In this document: one piece after another, positions 32,712 to 40,623 of the stretch | Layout: every line of letters begins with the position of its first letter | How positions within the stretch are numbered: position 1 is the first letter of the stretch | Source of the DNA: Elusimicrobiota bacterium | GTDB taxonomy: Bacteria; Elusimicrobiota; Elusimicrobia; UBA1565; UBA9628 | Length of the DNA stretch: 64,000 bases | Assembly (NCBI GenBank): GCA_016194705.1 | Contig: JACQAZ010000033.1 | Span: 20,413-84,412 of the forward strand | Reading direction: 5' to 3' | Notes under the pieces: model-generated | What the model was told of the DNA's origin: nothing | The model's input: only the letters and a program-made list of their open reading frames with translations | The model's database searches: none | Translations under genes and position numbers: made by a program

Positions 32712-32724
32712 GACGCTCCGTTGC
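32710..32724 (+). promoter_or_regulatory. sigma-54-type promoter, YtxH-like gene
   Basis: Reads AGGACGCTCCGTTGC then GTC; GG-10-GC with a weaker -24 element. It overlaps the stop codon of the upstream hydroxylase gene. The predicted start is near 32736, 24 nt before the ATG at 32760. Confidence 0.7.
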
Positions 32725-32759
32725 GTCATCCCTTTCCGACGAAGAGATTCGCCGACATC

Positions 32760-33047
32760 ATGCTGACGGAGGAGATCGTGGAGAACGTGGAGAAGAAGGG
32801 ACGCACGCCGTGGGGCGCCGTATCCCTCTTCCTTTCCGGAGCCGCCATCGGAGCCCTCGCGGGGATCCTGCTGGCTCCCGATTCGGGAAAGGAGACCCGG
32901 CGCCGCCTCGGCGACTGGATCAAGGAGAAGCGGCAGTCGGGACGCGAGAGTCTGGCGGAAAGAAAGGAGCAGGTGCAGGCCGCCGTCGAGGCCGGGAAGA
33001 AGGCGTATCAGGAGAAGACTCACGACAAGAAGCTCATCGGAGTCTGA
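32760..33047 (+). CDS. YtxH-domain protein
   Basis: The protein has 95 residues. One N-terminal membrane helix with small residues (GAAIGALAGILLAPDSGKETRR) is the YtxH signature, and a charged helical tail rich in Lys/Glu follows. YtxH proteins are general-stress envelope proteins. The upstream ATG at 32721 falls inside the promoter element, so 32760 is used. A perfect 11-bp hairpin follows the gene. Confidence 0.75.
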   Translation: MLTEEIVENVEKKGRTPWGAVSLFLSGAAIGALAGILLAPDSGKETRRRLGDWIKEKRQSGRESLAERKEQVQAAVEAGKKAYQEKTHDKKLIGV

Positions 33048-33065
33048 TCGGGCCGTCGTCGTTTC

Positions 33066-33105
33066 GGGGGCCAGCGACCTCTAAAATCAGGAACCGCTGG
33101 CCCCC
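33066..33105 (+). terminator. long GC hairpin after the YtxH-like gene
   Basis: GGGGGCCAGCG and CGCTGGCCCCC form perfect 11-bp arms around an 18-nt loop, followed by ACTCTTTG. It probably ends the YtxH transcript, though the T-run is poor. It lies 18 nt upstream of the nos operon promoter, so it could also be an activator-binding or insulating site. Confidence 0.55.
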
Positions 33106-33122
33106 ACTCTTTGATCTCGGGA

Positions 33123-33137
33123 TGGCAGCAACGTTGC
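33123..33137 (+). promoter_or_regulatory. sigma-54-type promoter of the rrf2-nos operon
   Basis: Reads TGGCAGCAACGTTGC: GG, 10 nt, GC. The predicted start near 33149 gives a 36-nt leader before the rrf2 ATG at 33185. It appears to serve the whole rrf2-cytochrome-nosZ operon, since all following genes overlap or are at most 22 nt apart. Confidence 0.8.
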
Positions 33138-33184
33138 ATGATCAGCTTTTGTCGCTGATTTTTTTTGGACGCAAAAGAGGATAA

Positions 33185-33643
33185 ATGCAGGCGAATGTCC
33201 GTTTATTCCGACTCCCGTTGGCGGCCCGCTACGCGATCCAGGGTATGGTCCAGCTGGTCCGTCTGCAGCGCAACGGCTCCTACAGTCTCTTGGAGGACAT
33301 CGCCAAGGCCGGACGGCTCCCGAAGAACTTTCTTTCCAAAATCTTCCAGGATCTGACGCAGGCCGGCCTGCTCGAATCGCGCCGCGGCAGGGGCGGCGGC
33401 TATGCGTTGGCCCAACCAGCCGACAAGATCCACCTGATGGAGATCATCGAATCCACCCACGACCCTCTTCCCGAACAGAGCGTCTGCGTCCTGCGGCCGG
33501 GATCGTGTACTGCCGAGGAGCCTTGCGTCTTGCACGGTTCGGTCGTTGCGTGGGAGGAACTCATCAGGAAGAGGTTGGAGGACACCACATTGGCGGAGGC
33601 GGTCCAAGAATGCAGTCTTGAATCGGAGGCTCATCAAGTATGA
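33185..33643 (+). CDS. Rrf2-family regulator with three Cys (NsrR/IscR-like)
   Basis: The protein has 152 residues: an N-terminal winged helix (LAARYAIQGMVQL, LEDIAKAGRLPKNFLSKIFQ) and the wing GRGGGYAL. Cysteines C101, C108 and C114 occupy the place where NsrR, IscR and RsrR bind an Fe-S cluster. Being the first gene of the nos operon it is a likely NO- or redox-responsive repressor that adjusts the sigma-54-driven operon. The cytochrome ATG overlaps its stop. Confidence 0.85.
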   Translation: MQANVRLFRLPLAARYAIQGMVQLVRLQRNGSYSLLEDIAKAGRLPKNFLSKIFQDLTQAGLLESRRGRGGGYALAQPADKIHLMEIIESTHDPLPEQSVCVLRPGSCTAEEPCVLHGSVVAWEELIRKRLEDTTLAEAVQECSLESEAHQV

Positions 33644-34209
33644 AGAGATACATCGCTGCCGTTGCGCTCCTCGCCGGAATCCTTTGCGGGAGACATGCAT
33701 TGGGGGCCGATCCGGCCAAGCACGACGCCGCCGAGCAGAACCCGAAGTCCCTCACGGCCAATACGGGCTTCTATCCCAACGACAACGGCCCCGCCGAGAT
33801 CGACGTCTCGGGCTACCCCAAAGAGATGAGGTTGTCCTACAAAGTCTTCGCCTTCAAATGCGCCGCCTGCCACACCATCGCGCGGCCGATCAATTCGCAA
33901 TTCCTCGAACTGACGGAGGACGAGATCAAGAAGGCCAAGGTCGACGACCCCGACCTTTTCAAGGACGACAAGCTCGTCAAGGCGGAGATCGGCGTATGGA
34001 ACCGCTACGTCAAGCGCATGATGTCCAAGCCCGGCTGCCCGGTCGGCAAGGACGGCAAGCAGATTTTTGAGTTCCTGGTTTTCGATTCGAAGGCCAGGAA
34101 GACGGGAGCCAACGCCAAGGCCTGGCGCGAGCACCGCGCGCGCCTGCTGCACGACTTCAAAGAGAAATACCCGGCGGCCTACGAGACGGTCTTCGGCATC
34201 GGGAAATAG
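33640..34209 (+). CDS. periplasmic monoheme cytochrome c, paralog C (nos operon)
   Basis: The protein has 189 residues with a signal peptide and heme motif CAACH at 74-78 in the shared block (EIDVSGYPKE...YKVF...CAACHTIARPIN...RYVKRMMSKPG). It sits between the Rrf2 regulator and nosZ and is the obvious electron donor to the reductase, taking the place of NosC-type cytochromes found in other clade II clusters. It is closer in length and pattern to paralog A (17549) than to B (20679). Confidence 0.88.
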   Translation: MKRYIAAVALLAGILCGRHALGADPAKHDAAEQNPKSLTANTGFYPNDNGPAEIDVSGYPKEMRLSYKVFAFKCAACHTIARPINSQFLELTEDEIKKAKVDDPDLFKDDKLVKAEIGVWNRYVKRMMSKPGCPVGKDGKQIFEFLVFDSKARKTGANAKAWREHRARLLHDFKEKYPAAYETVFGIGK

Positions 34210-34231
34210 TCCGGAGCAAAGGAGAGAAAAT

Positions 34232-36229
34232 ATGGATAAGCGCATCAGGATGGCCGGCTACACTCTTGCGGCCGCGGCCGCGGTCTTCGCCGCGGCCCAG
34301 CTCGGAGCCGGGAAGAAGCTGTTCGCCCAGATCGGGGGGGGCTTGAGCCCCGCGCTCGAGAGCATCATTAAGGCCCGCGAGCTCTCGCCGGACGACGTCG
34401 AGGCCGCGCTCAAGACCTTCGTGCCTCCGGGCAGCTACGACGAGTTCTACATGTTCGCCTCGGGAGGCCAGGCCGGCAACGTCGAGGTCTTCGGCGTCCC
34501 GTCGATGCGCCTGGTCAAGAACATCCCGATCTTCTCGCCCGACTCGTGGCAGGGCTACGGGGTCGGCGACGACGAGAGCAAGAGGCTCTTCGCCCAGGGC
34601 AAGGCCGGGGGCATGACCCAGACCTGGGGCGACGTCCACCACCCGGCGCTGAGCCAGACCAACGGCACCTACGACGGCCAGTTTCTGTTCGCCAACGACA
34701 AGGCCAACGGCCGCATCGGCGTCGTCGACCTGCGCGACTTCCGGGTCAAGCAGATCGTCAAGAACCCGCTGACGGCGACCAACCATTGCGGCGCCAAGAT
34801 GACGGAGAACTCCGAGTACTACGTCGAGGGAGCGCAGTTCGGCACGCCGCTGCCGTTCACGAAGTACGTGCCGCTCGAGAGATACAAGGAGGAGTACCGG
34901 GGTCTCGTGACCTTCTGGCCGTTTAACCGCGCCGAGGGCAAGCTCGAGCAGTCGAAGACCTTCACGATCGAGCTGCCGCCCTACTACCAGGACCTCGGCG
35001 GCATGGGCAAGAAGGTCAGCAACGGCTGGGTCTTCATCAACACCTACAACGCCGAGATGGCCTGGCCCGACGACCTGAAGGGCAAGGCGCCCATGGAGAT
35101 CGCGGCCTCGCAGCGCGAGATGGACTTCCTGCACATCATCCACTGGAAGCGCGCCGAGGAGCTGCTTGCCAAGGGCCAGCTGAAGTACAAGACGATCAGC
35201 GGCATGCGCGTCATCCCGATCGAGGAGGCCGTGGCGAAGGGGATCCTCTACGAGGCCGGCGAGCCCAAGAGCCCGCACGGCTCCGACGTGACGCCGGACG
35301 GGAGTTTCATCACGGTCAGCGGCAAGCTCGATCCGCACGTGACGATCTTCAGCTTCGACAAGATCCAGAAAGCGATCGCGGCCAAGAAGTACGAAGGCAA
35401 GGACGAGTTCGGCATCCCGATCCTTCCGTTCAAGGACGTGATCGAGGCGCAGGTCGAGGTCGGCCTAGGGCCCCTGCACACGGAGTACGACGACAAGGGC
35501 TACGCCTACACCTCGATGTTCCTCGACTCCTCGATCAACAAGTGGTCGCTCGACAAGCCGGCCAACGGCGAGAAGCCCTGGAGCATGATCCAGTCGCTGC
35601 CCGTGCACTACAACACGGGGCACTTGGTCGTGGCCGGAGGCGACACGGTCAAGCCCTGGGGCCATTACCTCGTCAGCCTCAACAAATGGTCGCTCGACCG
35701 GGCCCTGCCGGTCGGGCCCCTGCACCCGCAGAACCTCCAGCTCATCGACATCAGCGGGCCGCAGATGAAGCTCTTGAGCGACACGCCGGCCGTCGGCGAG
35801 CCGCACTACGCGGTCATGGCGCCGGCCAAGCTGTTCAAACCCTGGAAGGTCTACCCGGACGTCGGCTACAGCGCGCTGACGGGCAAAGCGAGCGCGACGG
35901 CGACCCTGCCGGGCAAGGAGCGCGTGGAGAGGAAAGGGAAGGACGTGCACGTCTTCATGACGGCCATCCGCAGCCACTTCACGCCTGACCGCATCGAGGT
36001 CAACCAGGGCGACAAGGTGCATCTGCACATCACCAACGTGGAAAGAGCGGAGGACGCCACGCACGGCTTCGCGCTCTCGGCGCACAACATCAACCTCTCC
36101 GTAGATCCGGGAGCCAGCGTGGACGTCGACTTCACGGCGGACCGCTCGGGCGTCTTCCCGTTTTATTGCAGTGAGTTTTGTTCAGCCCTCCATATGGAGA
36201 TGATGGGCTACCTCACGGTCAAGAAATGA
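34232..36229 (+). CDS. nosZ: nitrous oxide reductase, clade II (Sec type)
   Basis: This enzyme reduces N2O to N2 in the periplasm. It has 665 residues. The N-terminus (MDKRIRMAGYTLAAAAAVF) is a Sec-like signal without twin arginine, a mark of clade II. The seven-bladed propeller holds CuZ ligands such as H136/H137 (DVHHP), with further His later. The C-terminal cupredoxin has the CuA set C646-x3-C650-x3-H654-x2-M657 (FYCSEFCSALHMEM). All key residues are present, so it should be active. The ribosome binding site AAAGGAG is 7 nt upstream; the stop overlaps the NosB-D-F fusion gene. Confidence 0.97.
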   Translation: MDKRIRMAGYTLAAAAAVFAAAQLGAGKKLFAQIGGGLSPALESIIKARELSPDDVEAALKTFVPPGSYDEFYMFASGGQAGNVEVFGVPSMRLVKNIPIFSPDSWQGYGVGDDESKRLFAQGKAGGMTQTWGDVHHPALSQTNGTYDGQFLFANDKANGRIGVVDLRDFRVKQIVKNPLTATNHCGAKMTENSEYYVEGAQFGTPLPFTKYVPLERYKEEYRGLVTFWPFNRAEGKLEQSKTFTIELPPYYQDLGGMGKKVSNGWVFINTYNAEMAWPDDLKGKAPMEIAASQREMDFLHIIHWKRAEELLAKGQLKYKTISGMRVIPIEEAVAKGILYEAGEPKSPHGSDVTPDGSFITVSGKLDPHVTIFSFDKIQKAIAAKKYEGKDEFGIPILPFKDVIEAQVEVGLGPLHTEYDDKGYAYTSMFLDSSINKWSLDKPANGEKPWSMIQSLPVHYNTGHLVVAGGDTVKPWGHYLVSLNKWSLDRALPVGPLHPQNLQLIDISGPQMKLLSDTPAVGEPHYAVMAPAKLFKPWKVYPDVGYSALTGKASATATLPGKERVERKGKDVHVFMTAIRSHFTPDRIEVNQGDKVHLHITNVERAEDATHGFALSAHNINLSVDPGASVDVDFTADRSGVFPFYCSEFCSALHMEMMGYLTVKK

Positions 36230-38937
36230 CGCAGGATGCCCCGGCAGCCGCGCAGCACCCGACCCAACGCCTTTCGGCGGCGCTGGGGACGGCTGCCGGG
36301 GTCATCCTGGCCGCGTCGTTGTTCTTTCCCTATTGGCAGGCGCGGCTCTTCGCGCCGCAGTATCGCAACGGCCTGACGGCCACGATGTACGCCTACAAGG
36401 TGACCGGCGACGTCGCCGAGATCGACGAGCTCAATCACTACATCGGCATGCGCCCGCTGGTCACGCTTGCGGTGTTGGAAAGGCTCGCCGCGATCCCGTC
36501 GGTCTTGGCCTTAGCCGCCTTCTGCGTGTTCGCCTTTTGGCGCGGCTCACGTCTCATGCGGGAGGGAGCGGCGATCGCGGCGGCGTTCTATGTCTGTGCG
36601 TTCATCGTCGACATGAAATTTTGGATGACCTACGCCGCGACGCACCTCGATCCCATGGCACCGCTTAAGCTCAAGCCGTTTTCTCTGCCGATCATTGGGG
36701 CCGGCAAGGTCGCCCAGTTCCACAGCGAGATGCTCCCGATGGTGGGATTCTACCTCGCCGTCGCGGCCGCGTCGCTGCTTGTCGCGGCCTATCGTCTATC
36801 GGTCAAGAACGACGCTCCCCGCGCGGTGGACTCGACCCGCATGGAAGTCGGGAAAGCCATTTTCGCCGCCTCTCTTCTGATCTTGACCTGTCTCGAACTG
36901 CCCCGCGCGCAGACCCTCCAGGCCCGGATCGACGCCGCGCAGGCCGGAACCGTCGTGGAGCTGCCGGCCGGGACCTACGAGGGCGGGCTCGTCGTCGCCA
37001 AGCCCCTGACGATCAGGGGCGGGGGCAGCGCCGTCATCGACGGACACGGACGCGGGACCTTGATCAAGGTCGTCTCCTCCGGCGTCGTCCTCGACGGGCT
37101 TGTGCTGCGCGATTCGGGCGACAGCCTGGTCTACGAGGACTCCGCGGTCCGCATCGAGGCGGCCTCCGCGACGATCCGCGGCTGCCGGCTGGAGAACGTC
37201 CTCTTCGGCGTGTTCTTGGTCCACGGGCCGGGCGCCCTCATCGAGAACAACACGATGAGCGGAATGAACATCGACATGGGCCGCCGCGGCGATTTGGTGC
37301 GTTCCTGGAACAGCGACCGCGTGACGCTGCGCGGCAACGAGCTGGTCGGAGGACGCGACGCGGTGCTCTGGTTCTCGACCGGGTCCGTTGTCGAGGGCAA
37401 CACAATGCGCGGGGGCCGCTACGGCCTGCACTTCATGTACACCAACAACGCCGTGGTTCAAAACAACCTTTTCGACGGCAACTCGGTCGGGCTCTACGTC
37501 ATGTACTCGAAAGACCTGCGCATCGAGGGCAACCGTTTCGAGAACCATCGCGGGCCCAGCGGAGCCGCCCTGGGCTTGAAGGAGAGCGACAGGGTCGCGG
37601 TGACGGGCAACGTCTTCACGGGAAACCGCCAGGCGGTCTACATCGACGGCTCGCCTCTGCTCGAGCAGAACGAGAACACCTTCACGCGCAATCTCATCGC
37701 TTTCAACGACATCGGCGTGGCCGTCCTGCCCGGTGTGCGCGGCGACGCCTTCTTCGGGAACGCCTTCGTCGACAACCTCCAGCAGGTCTCGCTGCGCGGA
37801 GGAGGGCAGCTCCTGGGCGATGCGTGGAGCCGGGACGGCCGCGGTAATTTCTGGAGCGACTACGCGGGTTACGGCGCCGCCGGTTCCGCGGTCGGGCGCC
37901 TGCCGCACCGCCAGGAGAGCGCCTGGGAGAGCCTCATGGACCGCCAGCCCATCGCGCGATTCTTCATGTTCACGCCGGCAGCACAAGCCGTCGAGCTGGC
38001 CGCGCGGGCCTTTCCCGTGTTCCGCCCCAAGGCCATCCTCAGCGACGACGCCCCGCTCTTGGAGCCGCCGGCCGATCTGCCGCGCCCGACCGTGGAGCTG
38101 GCCTCGGGAGGCCTCTGGTTTCCGATCGGCCTGCTGTCGGGGTCGGGCCTGCTCATGGGATTGTCTCGCCGTCTGGGGGGTCGCGCGGCCAAGACACGGC
38201 GTCCGCTGGCTGCCGTCGCCGGCTGCGCGGTCGAGGCCTCGGGCCTGTCCAAGTCTTTCGGCGAGCAGAAGGTCTTGTCGGGCCTGGATGTCGTCATCCC
38301 CGTGGGCCGCACCGTCGTCTTGTGGGGCGACAACGGCGCGGGAAAGAGCACCTTCATCAAGTGTCTGCTCGGCCTGCACCGCTTCGAGGGAGCCGTCAAG
38401 GTCTTCGGGCATGACGCGGCGGCCGAGGGCGAGCAGGCGCGCGCGATGCTCGGCTACGTCGCGCAGGAGTTCTCCGGCTACGACTGGACCGTGGGCGAGG
38501 CGATGAGCTTCATCGCGCGGCTGCGCGGCGGGGACGAGGGCCGCATCGCGCAGACGCTCTCGCGCTGCGGCCTGGGCGGGCAGGAGGCCAAGCGGATCCC
38601 CGAGCTTTCCGGCGGCATGAAGCAAAAGCTGGCCTTGGCGCAGGCCCTTTTGTGCGAGCCGCCCCTCTTGGTGCTCGACGAGCCCTGCGCGAGCCTCGAC
38701 CCGAAGAGCCGCGCAGAATTGCTGCAGGTGCTGCGGGGCCTCAAAGGGAGCCGCGCCATACTGATGACGAGCCACCGCGTCGAGGAGGCCGAGGCGCTCG
38801 CCGACGATGTGCTTTGGCTCGAGGCCGGCCGCCCCGCGAGGCTCATGACTCGCGCGGAATTCTCCCGCGCCGTGGGCGAGGGCCGCCCGACGCCGTTCGA
38901 GTACGAGCCGGCCGAAAAGGCCGGGGTGCCGTCATGA
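36226..38937 (+). CDS. NosB-NosD-NosF three-part fusion protein
   Basis: The protein has 903 residues, starting at the ATG overlapping the nosZ stop. Residues 1-205 resemble the NosB membrane protein of clade II clusters (four helices, with LNHYIGMRPL). From M206 a fifth hydrophobic segment (GKAIFAASLLILTCLELP) looks like a retained NosD signal. Residues about 230-620 are the right-handed beta-helix NosD (repeated N/G-rich rungs such as VVEGNTMRGGRYGLHFMYTN). A sixth helix is at about 628-648. The last 235 residues are the NosF ATPase with Walker A GDNGAGKST near 700, LSGGMKQKLALAQAL and VLDEPCASLDPK. Topology is consistent: NosD outside, NosF inside. It partners with NosY to mature the CuZ site. 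Confidence 0.9.
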   Translation: MTQDAPAAAQHPTQRLSAALGTAAGVILAASLFFPYWQARLFAPQYRNGLTATMYAYKVTGDVAEIDELNHYIGMRPLVTLAVLERLAAIPSVLALAAFCVFAFWRGSRLMREGAAIAAAFYVCAFIVDMKFWMTYAATHLDPMAPLKLKPFSLPIIGAGKVAQFHSEMLPMVGFYLAVAAASLLVAAYRLSVKNDAPRAVDSTRMEVGKAIFAASLLILTCLELPRAQTLQARIDAAQAGTVVELPAGTYEGGLVVAKPLTIRGGGSAVIDGHGRGTLIKVVSSGVVLDGLVLRDSGDSLVYEDSAVRIEAASATIRGCRLENVLFGVFLVHGPGALIENNTMSGMNIDMGRRGDLVRSWNSDRVTLRGNELVGGRDAVLWFSTGSVVEGNTMRGGRYGLHFMYTNNAVVQNNLFDGNSVGLYVMYSKDLRIEGNRFENHRGPSGAALGLKESDRVAVTGNVFTGNRQAVYIDGSPLLEQNENTFTRNLIAFNDIGVAVLPGVRGDAFFGNAFVDNLQQVSLRGGGQLLGDAWSRDGRGNFWSDYAGYGAAGSAVGRLPHRQESAWESLMDRQPIARFFMFTPAAQAVELAARAFPVFRPKAILSDDAPLLEPPADLPRPTVELASGGLWFPIGLLSGSGLLMGLSRRLGGRAAKTRRPLAAVAGCAVEASGLSKSFGEQKVLSGLDVVIPVGRTVVLWGDNGAGKSTFIKCLLGLHRFEGAVKVFGHDAAAEGEQARAMLGYVAQEFSGYDWTVGEAMSFIARLRGGDEGRIAQTLSRCGLGGQEAKRIPELSGGMKQKLALAQALLCEPPLLVLDEPCASLDPKSRAELLQVLRGLKGSRAILMTSHRVEEAEALADDVLWLEAGRPARLMTRAEFSRAVGEGRPTPFEYEPAEKAGVPS

Positions 38938-39776
38938 GGGTCCCGGTGCTCCGCGTGCTGGCGGCCAAGGAATTCGAGGACGCGGCGCGCAGCCGCTGGC
39001 TGCTGGGCCTGGTCGCGGTGTTTCTGGCCTTGGGCGCGGTCTTCATGGCCGTCGGGTCTATGGGCTCGGCCTTCGGCGGCACGGCGGGCTTCGGGCGCAC
39101 AACGGCGGCGCTCGTGAACCTCGTTTTGCTCGTGGTCCCGCTGATGGGTCTGATCGCCGGGGCGCTGTCCGTGTCCCTCGAGCGCGAGCGCGGGACCTTG
39201 GAGGGCCTGCTGACCCTGCCGGTGCGCGCCGACGAGATCTTCTGGGGGAAGTTCCTCGGATTGTCGCTGGCGCTATCCGCGGCGCTATCCCTGTCGTTCG
39301 GCCTCTTGGCCGCCGTGCTCGTCTCGAGAGGCGGCGCCGGCCACGCCGGAGCCTATCTGTCGTGCCTGGCGGCGACCTTGCTGCTCGCGCTCACGTGCCT
39401 GGCTTTGGGCCTGCTGCTCTCGGTGGCGAGCCGGCGCGCCGCGACCGCCTTGGGCTCGGCCTTGCTGCTGTGGCTGGCCTTGGTCTTCGCCGGAGACCTG
39501 GGGCTGCTCGGCACGAGCCTGGCCGTGCGGCTGCGGCCCGAGGCGCTGTTGGCCTCGGCCTGGCTCAACCCGCTGAGCCTCTACCGCCTGCTGGCCATCG
39601 ACGCGACGGCCGCCGGCTTGGACATGCTCGGCCCTGCGGGCCGCTGCGCTCAAGACGCGCTCGGCGCTTGGTTGCGGCCCGCGGCGCTGGCCGGCCTGGC
39701 CGCGTGGCTCGCCGCGGCCTTGGCGGCGTCGAGGTCCGTTTTCGCGCGCGATCCCTCGGGAGTGGGTCTGAAATGA
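38934..39776 (+). CDS. nosY: NosY-type ABC permease
   Basis: The protein has 280 residues and six predicted membrane helices, with the start ATGA-overlapping the fusion gene. The segment LERERGTLEGLLTLPVRADEIFWGKF is the typical NosY/ABC-2 coupling motif. With the NosF part of the fusion it forms the transporter needed for copper-sulfide (CuZ) assembly in NosZ. Length and topology are normal. Confidence 0.9.
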   Translation: MRVPVLRVLAAKEFEDAARSRWLLGLVAVFLALGAVFMAVGSMGSAFGGTAGFGRTTAALVNLVLLVVPLMGLIAGALSVSLERERGTLEGLLTLPVRADEIFWGKFLGLSLALSAALSLSFGLLAAVLVSRGGAGHAGAYLSCLAATLLLALTCLALGLLLSVASRRAATALGSALLLWLALVFAGDLGLLGTSLAVRLRPEALLASAWLNPLSLYRLLAIDATAAGLDMLGPAGRCAQDALGAWLRPAALAGLAAWLAAALAASRSVFARDPSGVGLK

Positions 39777-40204
39777 AGAGCGTTTTCCCGGCCTTGCTCT
39801 TGGCCGTCGTCGCCGGCTGCGCGCGAGACTCGGGCGGCATCCCCGTCATCAAGTGGGGCCGCGACGCCTGCGCGCGCTGCGGGATGATCCTCGGCGAAGA
39901 GCGCTTTGCGTCCGGCTACGTCGCCGCCGACGGCTCGACGGTGGCTTACGACGATATTGGGGAGTTTCTCGCGGCCAGCGCCGAGAACCCGTCCCTGGCG
40001 GCCAAGGTCTATGTCCAGGACGCCTCCGGCCGCGGCTGGATGCCCGCCTCGCAAGCCGTGTTCGTCAAGATCTCCGGGTTGGCGACGCCCATGGGTTCCG
40101 GCTGGGCGGCTTTCGCTTCGCAGTCGGAGGCCGACGAGTTCGCGCGCCATCTCAAGATGAGGGTCGAGGGCGCCGCCGTCACCTTGGCCGCGCGGGGGAG
40201 TTAG
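39773..40204 (+). CDS. nosL: NosL copper-chaperone lipoprotein
   Basis: The protein has 143 residues with a lipoprotein signal (VVAGC) and the NosL Cys/Met site CARCGM near residue 35, followed by ASGYVAADGSTVAYDDIGEF and a C-terminal half with GMGSGW-like and EADEFARHL segments. NosL binds Cu(I) and delivers it to NosZ. Overlaps nosY by 4 nt. Confidence 0.9.
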   Translation: MKSVFPALLLAVVAGCARDSGGIPVIKWGRDACARCGMILGEERFASGYVAADGSTVAYDDIGEFLAASAENPSLAAKVYVQDASGRGWMPASQAVFVKISGLATPMGSGWAAFASQSEADEFARHLKMRVEGAAVTLAARGS

Positions 40205-40207
40205 ACT

Positions 40208-40405
40208 TTGATCATCGATCCGCAGTGGCTCGTGCGCGACATTCTGCTCCGCTACCCCGCCGCACGGGCCGTGTTGGCCCGCGCCGGAGTCGACCAGTGC
40301 TGCGGCGGCGTGCATCCATTGCGCATGGCGGCGCAGGCCCACGGCGTGAATCTCGGGAAGCTTCTCGCGGAGCTCGAGCGGTCCGTGCGAGGGACCAAGC
40401 CATGA
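40208..40405 (+). CDS. DUF542/ScdA N-terminal domain protein
   Basis: The protein has 65 residues with a TTG start 3 nt after nosL. It matches the ScdA/RIC N-terminal domain: VRDILLRYPAARAVLARAGVDQCCGG with C31 and C32, then the helix LGKLLAEL. The full RIC repair protein has a hemerythrin-like domain that is missing here; a separate hemerythrin is encoded at 27717. It overlaps the DUF2249 gene by 4 nt. Fits nitrosative-stress defence linked to N2O respiration. Confidence 0.8.
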   Translation: MIIDPQWLVRDILLRYPAARAVLARAGVDQCCGGVHPLRMAAQAHGVNLGKLLAELERSVRGTKP

Positions 40406-40623
40406 GCGTTTTCCGTCTTGACATGCGCGGGCTCGAGCCGCCGCAGCCCATGGTCCTCATCCTCTCCAAGCTGCCCGAGCTCGGCCCCGATGACTCGCTG
40501 GAAGCGATTTTCCCGCGGGAACCGCTCCCGCTGTATCCCCATCTCGACGGGGCTGGCTTTTCGCACGCCATCGTCAAGGAGGCCGAAGGACTCTACCATT
40601 TGACGATCCGGAGGCGGCCGTGA
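40402..40623 (+). CDS. DUF2249 protein
   Basis: The protein has 73 residues: LDMRGLEPPQPMVLILSKLPELGPDDSLEAIF is the DUF2249 pattern (a TusA-like alpha/beta fold with L-D-x-R-G-L-x-P-P). Such proteins commonly accompany denitrification genes and DUF542 proteins. The active-site Cys of TusA is absent. The next gene's GTG overlaps its stop. Confidence 0.8.
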   Translation: MSVFRLDMRGLEPPQPMVLILSKLPELGPDDSLEAIFPREPLPLYPHLDGAGFSHAIVKEAEGLYHLTIRRRP

